Positions 25,398 through 32,107 of a stretch of DNA of 32,107 nucleotides are shown here, in pieces. The notes under the pieces are model-generated. The model worked only from the letters and a program-made list of their open reading frames with translations, was not told where the DNA came from and ran no database searches. The stretch spans positions 1 to 32,107 of the forward strand of contig JASHPZ010000032.1 of assembly GCA_030037815.1 (NCBI GenBank), written 5' to 3'. A program made the position numbers and the translations under genes. How positions within the stretch are numbered: position 1 is the stretch's first letter; every line of letters begins with the position of its first letter. This stretch comes from Thermoplasmata archaeon. GTDB lineage: Archaea > Thermoplasmatota > Thermoplasmata > Lutacidiplasmatales > UBA184.

Positions 25398-26873
25398 ATG
25401 GCCGAGGAGTCGGCGCTCGAGCGCGAGCGGCGGGAGAAGGTCGCGCGCTGGCGGTCGGCCGGACGGGACCCGTATCCCTACGAGTTTCCGGGTCGGGTCG
25501 GCACCGACGTGGTCCGCTCCGCCTGCGCCCAGCTCTCGAGCGGCAGCGAGGACCTCGCGACCACGATGCGGGTCGCGGGCCGCCTCAAGATCGTGCGGCA
25601 GCACGGAAAAACGGCGTTCGCCGACCTCGACGACCTCGCGGGCTCGCTCCAGTTGATGCTCCGGGTGAACGAGCTGGGCGAGGAACCGTACCGCGTGTGG
25701 CTCTCGGACCTCGACCCCGGCGACATCGTCGGCGCGGAGGGCCATCCGAGCGTCTCCCGCCGGGGCGAGCCGTCGCTGTTGGTCCGCTCCCTGACGCTCC
25801 TCACGAAGGCGATCGCCCCGCCGCCCGAGAAGTACCACGGGATCCAGGACGTCGAGGAGCGGATCCGCCGCCGGTACGTCGACCTCCTGGCGTCACCGGA
25901 GGTGCGCGCCCGGTTCCGCGCCCGCACGCTTCTCGTGCGCGAAGTGCGGGCGTACTTCGACGAGCTCGGGTTCCTCGAGGTGGAGACACCCGCGCTCCTC
26001 CGGGTCGCGGGCGGGGCCGCCGCGGCGCCGTTCGTGACGCACTGCAACTACCTCGACGCGGACGTCCAGCTCCGGATCGCCGAGGAGCTCGCGCTCAAGC
26101 GCCTGCTCGTGGGCGGCCTCGAGCGCGTCTACGAGATCGGCAAGGTGTTCCGGAACGAGGACCTCGACTCGACCCACTCGCCCGAGTTCACCGAGCTCGA
26201 GGCGTACTGGGCCTACGCCGACTACCACGACATGCGCCGCCTGATGGAGGGGCTCCTCGACCGCGTCGCGTCGCGGGCGCTCTCCCTCTTCCCGGACGAT
26301 CCGACGGTCCAGGCCGCCGCAGCGCGCTTCCGGCCGCCGTTCGCGACCCTCGACTTCGTGGACGGGCTCGAGCACGCGAGCGGGCTCTCGGACCTGCTCG
26401 GGAAGAGCCGCGAAGAGCTCCGCTCCCTCGCTCGGGCGGTCGGGTCCACCGTACCGGACAACTCCTCGACAGGGACGTTCCTCGACAAGCTGTTCGAGCA
26501 TTACGTCGAGCCGACGATCGACCGGGTCACGTTCGTGGTCGACCACCCGGCGGCGACCACGCCGCTCGCGAAGCGCCACCGGTCGAAGCCCAGTCGGGTC
26601 GAGCGGTTCGAGCTGTTCACGTCGGACTTCGAGCTCGCGAACGCGTACTCCGAGCTCACCGACCCCGACGAACAGGTTGCGCGCTTCCGGGAGCAGCTGG
26701 GGGAACGGGGCGACGACCGCTACGCGCTCGACCAGGACTTCGTCGACGCCCTCAAGTTCGGGATGCCGCCCGCGACGGGGGTCGGGTTCGGGGTCGACCG
26801 GCTGATCATGGGCGTGCTCGGGATCCCCTCGATCAAGGAGACGATCCTGTTCCCGCTCGTGCGCGACCGATAG
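25398..26873 (+). CDS. lysS: Lysyl-tRNA synthetase, class II
   Basis: RRRYVDLLASPEVRARFRARTLLVREVRAYFDELGFLEVETPAL; YEIGKVFRNEDLDSTHSPEFTELEAYWAY; GVGFGVDRLIMGVLGIPSIKETILFPLVR. Confidence 0.93.
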   Translation: MAEESALERERREKVARWRSAGRDPYPYEFPGRVGTDVVRSACAQLSSGSEDLATTMRVAGRLKIVRQHGKTAFADLDDLAGSLQLMLRVNELGEEPYRVWLSDLDPGDIVGAEGHPSVSRRGEPSLLVRSLTLLTKAIAPPPEKYHGIQDVEERIRRRYVDLLASPEVRARFRARTLLVREVRAYFDELGFLEVETPALLRVAGGAAAAPFVTHCNYLDADVQLRIAEELALKRLLVGGLERVYEIGKVFRNEDLDSTHSPEFTELEAYWAYADYHDMRRLMEGLLDRVASRALSLFPDDPTVQAAAARFRPPFATLDFVDGLEHASGLSDLLGKSREELRSLARAVGSTVPDNSSTGTFLDKLFEHYVEPTIDRVTFVVDHPAATTPLAKRHRSKPSRVERFELFTSDFELANAYSELTDPDEQVARFREQLGERGDDRYALDQDFVDALKFGMPPATGVGFGVDRLIMGVLGIPSIKETILFPLVRDR

Positions 26874-26918
26874 CCCGTCCCCGCGTGGTTTATCCTCTCC
26901 GCCGCCCGGTGACCCGTG

Positions 26919-27719
26919 ATGGACCCGTCGGGCGAGCGGAACGACGCGCTCCCGCTCGCGATCGACGGTCTCCGGGTCGTCTACGGCGAGCGGCTCGCGG
27001 TCGACGGCCTGAACCTGACGGTACGCCCGGGCGAGATCTACGGGCTCCTCGGATCGAACGGCGCCGGAAAATCGAGCACGATCAAGGCGGTCGTCGGCCT
27101 CGTCGTGCCGGCGGCCGGGCGGATCCGCGTGTTCGGCCACGACACGGCCTCCGCCTCGCTCGCCGCGAAGGAGCGGATCGGCTACGTGCCCGAGACGTCG
27201 ATGCTCTACGAGGCGCTGACGCCCCGGGAGTTCCTCGAGTTCGTGGCCGGGGTGCGCCGCTTGGACGCCAAGACCGCGAGCGAGCGGGCGGCGGCGTACG
27301 CGAGCGCGTTCCGCCTCGACGACGAGTTCGAGGAGCCGATCACCGCGCTCTCGAACGGGACCCGCCAGAAGGTCCTCCTGATCGCGGCGTTGCTCCACCA
27401 GCCGCCGCTCCTCGTGCTGGACGAGCCCCTGAACAGCCTCGACCCGCGCTCGGTGCGGCTCACTCGGGACCTCCTGACCCGGTACGTCGGCGCCGGCCGA
27501 CGGGCGATCCTCTTCTCGACGCACACGATGGAGGTGGCCGAGCGGCTCTGCCACCGCATCGGCATCCTCGAGCACGGCGTCCTGCGCGGCGAAGGGACGC
27601 TCGGCGAGCTGCGCGGGCAGATCGCGCACGGGGATGCGTCCCTCGAGGAGATCTTCCTCCGACTGACGCGCGAAGGCGAGGGTCTTTCGGAGGTCGTCGC
27701 CGGTCTCGAGGGCCCGTAG
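26919..27719 (+). CDS. ABC transporter ATP-binding protein
   Basis: GLLGSNGAGKSSTIKAVVGL (Walker A), ALSNGTRQKVLLIAALLHQPPLLVLDEPLNSLDP. TATA-like tttatcc at about 26889 suggests a leaderless transcript. Confidence 0.93.
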   Translation: MDPSGERNDALPLAIDGLRVVYGERLAVDGLNLTVRPGEIYGLLGSNGAGKSSTIKAVVGLVVPAAGRIRVFGHDTASASLAAKERIGYVPETSMLYEALTPREFLEFVAGVRRLDAKTASERAAAYASAFRLDDEFEEPITALSNGTRQKVLLIAALLHQPPLLVLDEPLNSLDPRSVRLTRDLLTRYVGAGRRAILFSTHTMEVAERLCHRIGILEHGVLRGEGTLGELRGQIAHGDASLEEIFLRLTREGEGLSEVVAGLEGP

Positions 27720-27720
27720 G

Positions 27721-29367
27721 ATGAGCTGGCGCGAAGCCGCCCGACTGAGCGACGTCGCGTACACCGAACTCTGCCTCCAAGCGGTCTACGCGTTCCGCCA
27801 GGGGAACCTGGCGCCCCCCGGCGAAGCGTCCGAACTGGTCGCGCGGGCCCGGCGGCGCGTCATCCAGAGCAAGGCGCTCGTCTCCGTCTTCCTCGGGCTG
27901 ATCGCCGTCGGGGCGGCCTACATCGGCCACATCTACGCGTCGTTCGGCGGGCGGATCGTCTCCGTTCCGCTGAGCCCGCCCGAGTTCCAGGTCGGCCTGA
28001 TCGTCGGGCTGCTCGGGATCGACGTCGCGTTCCTCTGGTGGACCGGGATCCAGGTGCTGCCGACCTTGCTCGCGTCGGGCGTCCTCCCCGTGCTCGAACC
28101 GCTCCCGATCGACGAGCGGACGATGCGCCAGACCGCCGCGCTGCTGTTCGCCCGCCTGTTCGACCTGCCCGCCGCGACGGTGCTGATCACGACGCCGCTG
28201 TTCGTCGGGGCCGCGCTGGGTCTCTCGGTCGGTCTCGCGGTGATCCCCGGGGTCTTCGTCGCGGTCACGTTCGCGCTCGCGCTGTCGCTCGTGACGGGCC
28301 GGTTCTTCGTGCGTCGCGTCCAGGGGTCGCGCGGGGGAGGCGGGAACGCGGCGATCCGATGGGCGTACCTCGTCCTCTGGCTCCTGCCCGCGTTCGCCAC
28401 GTTCGGGTTCCTCACCTCCGCGACCGGCCTGTTCGTCACGATCGCCCACGTCGCCGCCGCCGGCGAGGCGCTGCCCGGGGTGCTCCTCTGGACCGTGTTC
28501 CCATTCCCGTTCGCGGCGCTGACGGCGGTCGCGACCCACGGGCCCTCGGTGATCGGACTCGGGGGGTGGGGCGTGGTGCTGCTCGCGTCGGCCGTGGCGG
28601 CGTACGTCGGGGTCGCGTTCGCGGCGGCAGGCTGGCTCTACGGCTCGGTCGCCCACTTGGGGCGGGTCCCTCCGACCGCCGCGCCGCCCGTCCTCTCCGG
28701 GCGTCGGGAGCTCCGTCCGGTCGGCGCGGTCCGGTCCGTCCTCACGAAGGACCTTCGGATCGCGAGCCGGACCCCCGGCTACGCGTTCCTGATCCTGCTC
28801 CCGATCCTGGACGCGCTCACCCTGGGATTCTTCACGTACGTCGACTCGCCGACGAAGGACCTCTCGTTCAGCCTGGGCCTCGCGTCCGTCACGACCGCCG
28901 CGCTCCTCGCAACCTTCTTTGGCCCGGCGTTCTTCGCAATCGAGGTGCTCGCCTTCTCCTACGGCCAGACGTTGCCGCTCGCCCCGCGCGTCAACATCCT
29001 GGCGAAGTCGACCCTCGTCGCGCTGATCTACCTCCTCTCCGGCTCGATCGTCCTGGTCTTCGTCGGGGCGCGGGTGTTCGACCCGTTCCTGTTCGCCGCG
29101 TTCGTCCTCGCCGAACTGCCCGCGGTCGTCGCGGCCGCGTTCTTCGAGTTCGACCTCCTGTTCTGGCGGGCCCGGAGCCGCGCGATGCCGATCACGAACC
29201 TCTACACGGGCGCCTGGACCGCCATCCTCGTGGCGATCCCGGGCCTCCTCATCGCCGGCGCCCCGCTCGTGACGTACGCGTTCGGCGGCGTGCCGGCGAT
29301 GGCGCTCACCGCGCTCGCGCTGCTCGCCGTCATCGGACCCGAGTCGTTGCGGAGGGTGCGCTCCTGA
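27721..29367 (+). CDS. ABC-2 type permease-like membrane protein
   Basis: About 12 hydrophobic segments; immediately downstream of the ATPase gene. Confidence 0.8.
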   Translation: MSWREAARLSDVAYTELCLQAVYAFRQGNLAPPGEASELVARARRRVIQSKALVSVFLGLIAVGAAYIGHIYASFGGRIVSVPLSPPEFQVGLIVGLLGIDVAFLWWTGIQVLPTLLASGVLPVLEPLPIDERTMRQTAALLFARLFDLPAATVLITTPLFVGAALGLSVGLAVIPGVFVAVTFALALSLVTGRFFVRRVQGSRGGGGNAAIRWAYLVLWLLPAFATFGFLTSATGLFVTIAHVAAAGEALPGVLLWTVFPFPFAALTAVATHGPSVIGLGGWGVVLLASAVAAYVGVAFAAAGWLYGSVAHLGRVPPTAAPPVLSGRRELRPVGAVRSVLTKDLRIASRTPGYAFLILLPILDALTLGFFTYVDSPTKDLSFSLGLASVTTAALLATFFGPAFFAIEVLAFSYGQTLPLAPRVNILAKSTLVALIYLLSGSIVLVFVGARVFDPFLFAAFVLAELPAVVAAAFFEFDLLFWRARSRAMPITNLYTGAWTAILVAIPGLLIAGAPLVTYAFGGVPAMALTALALLAVIGPESLRRVRS

Positions 29368-32042
29368 GCGCGGCGGAGCTCCCGCCGCGCTTCGAGCCGA
29401 AGGCGATCGAAGCCCGGTGGCAGGCGGCGTGGGAGCGCGCGGGCATCGCGCGCGCCCCCGACCGGCCGGAACGGCCGGCGTTCACGATCGTCCTCCCGCC
29501 CCCGAATGTGACGGGCGTCCTCACGCTCGGCCACATCCTCGGGGACACGGTGATGGACGTGCTCGTGCGGTACCACCGGATGCGCGGCACGCCCTCGCTC
29601 TGGCTCCCGGGGGTCGACCACGCCGGCCTCTCGACCCAGGTGGAGGTGCGCCGGCGCCTCGCGAAACAGGGCGTGCGGTTCGAGGAGCTCCCGCGGGAGG
29701 AGGCGCTCCGCGCGATCGAGGCGTGGAAGCAGGAGCACGAGGCGCGCATCCTCGAGCAGCTGCGGGCGGGCGGCTTCTCGCTCGATTGGAGCCGGTACCG
29801 GTACACGATGGACCCGGGGAGCGCCCGCGCCACCCGGGACGTGTTCGTCCACCTGTTCCGCGCCGGTCTCATCTACCGCGGCGAGCGGATGGTGAACTGG
29901 GACCCGCTCCTCCGGACCGCGATCTCCGACCTCGAGGTCGTCCACCGCGAGGAGGAGACGGAGCTCCTCTTCGTGCGCTACCCGTGGGCCGACGGCTCGG
30001 ACGGCGGGGTCGAGGTCGCCACGGTGCGCCCCGAGACGATCTTCGGGGACGTCGCGGTCGCGGTCCACCCGGACGACGGCCGCCACCGGGCGGAGGTGGG
30101 CCGCGAAGTGGTCGTCCCGATGACGGGGCGTCGCGTCCCGGTGGTCACCGACTCGGCGGTCGACCCCGAGTTCGGGGCGGGCGCGCTCAAGATCACGCCC
30201 CGTCACGACCCGGTCGACCGGGAGATCGCCCAGCGCCACCCGGAGCTCGCGGCGGCCGTCGAGATCTTCGACGAGCGCGCGCGCCTCGACGGAGCGTGGG
30301 TGCCGGAGATCTACCGCGGGCTCGACCGGGTGCGGGCGCGGACGGCCACGATCGCGGCCCTCGAAGAGGAGGGGCTCCTCCTCCGACGGGCGAAGTACCG
30401 CCACTCGGTCGCCCGCTCCGAGCGGTCCGACGAGCCGATCGAGCCGCGTCTCTCCACGCAGTGGTTCGTCCGGATGGCGCCGCTCGCCGCCCCGGTGGTC
30501 GCGGCGGTCCGACGCGGCGAGGTCCGGATCCACCCGGCGCGGTGGGAGACGACCTTCTACCGGTGGATGGAGTCGATCCAGGATTGGTGCATCTCGCGCC
30601 AGGTGATCTGGGGCCACCCGATCCCCGTGACGCACTGCCGGGCGTGCGGCCACGCGGACGCCTCCGTCGAACCGATCGTCGCCTGCTCGAAGTGCGGCTC
30701 GACCAACCTTAGCGCCGACCCGGACGTGCTCGACACGTGGTTCACCTCCTGGCTGTGGCCGTTCGTCACGCTCGGCTGGCCGGACCGGACGGCCGACTTG
30801 GACCACTACTACCCGACCAGCGTCCTCGTCACCGGCCGCGACATCATGTTCTTCTGGGTCGCCCGGATGCTGATGGCCGGGCTCGAGTTCACGGGCCGGC
30901 CGCCGTTCTCGGACGTCTACCTCACCGGCATGCTGCGGGACGAGCAGGGCCGCCGGATGTCGAAGCACCTCGGCAACTCCCCGGACCCGCTCCAGGTGAT
31001 CGGCGAGCGGGGGGCGGACGCGCTCCGGTTCGCCGTCGTCTTCCCGAATCCGACCGACGAGGACGGGCCGTTCGGGACCGGCGCCCTCGACGGGGGCCGG
31101 AACTTCCTGACGAAGGTCTGGAACCTGGTCCGGTTCGCCCGACCGTTCCTCGCCGAGTCCGACGCGACGCCGGCCCCGCCCGCGCCGGGAGCGGGGAGCG
31201 TGGAGGTCCGATGGGTCCTCTCGCGCTACGAACGGACCCGCGCCGAGGTCGACGCCGCCCTCCGCGCCTTCGAGCCGACCCGCGCGGCGACGGCGCTCCA
31301 TACGTTCCTCTGGCACGACCTCGCGGACCGGTTCGTCGAGATGGCCAAGGAGTCGCTCGCGGGCCGGGCGGGCGCCGACGCCCGTCGCGACACGGCCGGC
31401 GCGCTCGGGTTCGTCCTGGAGCGGTCGGTCCGTCTCCTGCACCCGTTCGTCCCGCACGTGACCGAGGAGCTCTGGCACGCCCTGCCGCACTCGGGGGAGC
31501 TGCTCGCGGTCGCTCCCTGGCCCCCCGAGGGAGAAGTGCCGGTTGACCCGGAAGCGGAGCTCGAGATGGAGCCCGTGCTCGAGACGATCCGGTGGCTCCG
31601 CAACCTCCGTTCGGAGGAGAAGGTCCCCGCCGAGTCGACCCCGGCGGCGTGGGTCCGCCCGCAGAGCCCCGAGGTTGCCGAGATCCTGGCGCGGGCCCTC
31701 CCGACCATCGTGCGGCTCGCCCGGGTCGAACGGGTGACGTTCCTGGGCCCGGCGGAGCCCGCGCCGCCCGACGCGGGCAGCCGGGTCGCGCCGTTCGGCG
31801 AGTGTTACCTCGCCCGCCCCGTCGGCACCGCCGCGGAGAGCGAGGCCCTCGGGCGCGAGCGGGAGAAGCTCCACGGGCTCCTCGAAAAGACCCGGGCCCG
31901 TCTCGCCGACCCGGGATTCCGTGCGCGCGCGCCCCCGGACGTCGTGCGCGAGGCCGAGGAGAAGGCCCGCGAACTCGAGGCGCGCGTCCGCCGCATCGAC
32001 GACCACTTGAAGGCGGCCGGCTCGGGGGAGAAGGCCGCATGA
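29364..32042 (+). CDS. valS: Valyl-tRNA synthetase
   Basis: PPPNVTGVLTLGHILGDTVMDVLVRYHRMRG (HIGH-like), WLPGVDHAGLSTQ, DVLDTWFTSWLWPF, KHLGNSPDP (KMSKS region: GRRMSKHLGNS). Start uncertain; probable CTG at 29364. Confidence 0.93.
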   Translation: MSAAELPPRFEPKAIEARWQAAWERAGIARAPDRPERPAFTIVLPPPNVTGVLTLGHILGDTVMDVLVRYHRMRGTPSLWLPGVDHAGLSTQVEVRRRLAKQGVRFEELPREEALRAIEAWKQEHEARILEQLRAGGFSLDWSRYRYTMDPGSARATRDVFVHLFRAGLIYRGERMVNWDPLLRTAISDLEVVHREEETELLFVRYPWADGSDGGVEVATVRPETIFGDVAVAVHPDDGRHRAEVGREVVVPMTGRRVPVVTDSAVDPEFGAGALKITPRHDPVDREIAQRHPELAAAVEIFDERARLDGAWVPEIYRGLDRVRARTATIAALEEEGLLLRRAKYRHSVARSERSDEPIEPRLSTQWFVRMAPLAAPVVAAVRRGEVRIHPARWETTFYRWMESIQDWCISRQVIWGHPIPVTHCRACGHADASVEPIVACSKCGSTNLSADPDVLDTWFTSWLWPFVTLGWPDRTADLDHYYPTSVLVTGRDIMFFWVARMLMAGLEFTGRPPFSDVYLTGMLRDEQGRRMSKHLGNSPDPLQVIGERGADALRFAVVFPNPTDEDGPFGTGALDGGRNFLTKVWNLVRFARPFLAESDATPAPPAPGAGSVEVRWVLSRYERTRAEVDAALRAFEPTRAATALHTFLWHDLADRFVEMAKESLAGRAGADARRDTAGALGFVLERSVRLLHPFVPHVTEELWHALPHSGELLAVAPWPPEGEVPVDPEAELEMEPVLETIRWLRNLRSEEKVPAESTPAAWVRPQSPEVAEILARALPTIVRLARVERVTFLGPAEPAPPDAGSRVAPFGECYLARPVGTAAESEALGREREKLHGLLEKTRARLADPGFRARAPPDVVREAEEKARELEARVRRIDDHLKAAGSGEKAA

Positions 32043-32107
32043 CGCCGAAGAAGACGGCCGCCGCCCGCCCGGCCCCGACGCCGCGCAAGCCGGCGCGCGC
32101 GAAGGCC
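32039..32107 (+). CDS. Unknown protein, N-terminus only (basic, Ala/Pro/Lys-rich); runs off the right edge
   Basis: ATG overlapping the valS stop (ATGA): MTPKKTAAARPAPTPRKPARAKA. Confidence 0.45.
   Translation, partial: MTPKKTAAARPAPTPRKPARAKA

Noticed and set aside
29202-32006. 934-aa minus-strand ORF opposite valS, and other long overlapping ORFs (e.g. 7541-9553 -, 9438-11840 +, 16181-17866 -, 968-2932 +)
   Set aside because: High GC removes stop codons from wrong frames. These translations are Arg/Pro/Gly- or Asp/Arg/Glu-rich with no domain signal and lie over confident CDSs.
1-32107. CRISPR arrays, rRNA genes, insertion sequences
   Set aside because: No regularly spaced repeats, rRNA-like segments or transposase ORFs were seen. 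XerA looks like the chromosomal recombinase, not an integrase of a mobile element.

Overview
This is a 32 kb, very GC-rich archaeal chromosome segment. It is probably from a Thermoplasmatota-like lineage, judging from eL21-rpoF-DUF655-ksgA synteny, archaeal Pus10, thermosome, XerA and a GvpD-like ATPase. The informational genes are ordinary: TtuA/Ncs6-like, Pus10, eL21, RpoF, DUF655, KsgA, thermosome, class II LysRS and ValRS. In the middle lies a six-gene complex I / group 4 hydrogenase-like operon (13252-20359). Its large subunit has lost both NiFe-binding cysteine pairs, so it resembles Ehr ('energy-converting hydrogenase-related') complexes. The most interesting signal is a repeated, apparently structured 5' leader found three times: before the operon (13145-13251) and before two paralogous small coiled-coil proteins that flank it (11821-11937 + strand; 21346-21450 - strand). 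All three copies share a hairpin, a second hairpin, GAACYGC, GCCAATGACNCCTG and then a start codon 3-5 nt after a closing hairpin. The first hairpin's loop is complementary to the ACNCC of the conserved motif, with a compensatory change (GGGG/CCCC versus GGCG/CGCC). I propose a new cis-regulatory RNA (riboswitch-like or protein-binding leader), or less likely a DNA operator, that co-regulates the complex and the paralogs. All calls come from reading the sequence; no searches or folding software were run.
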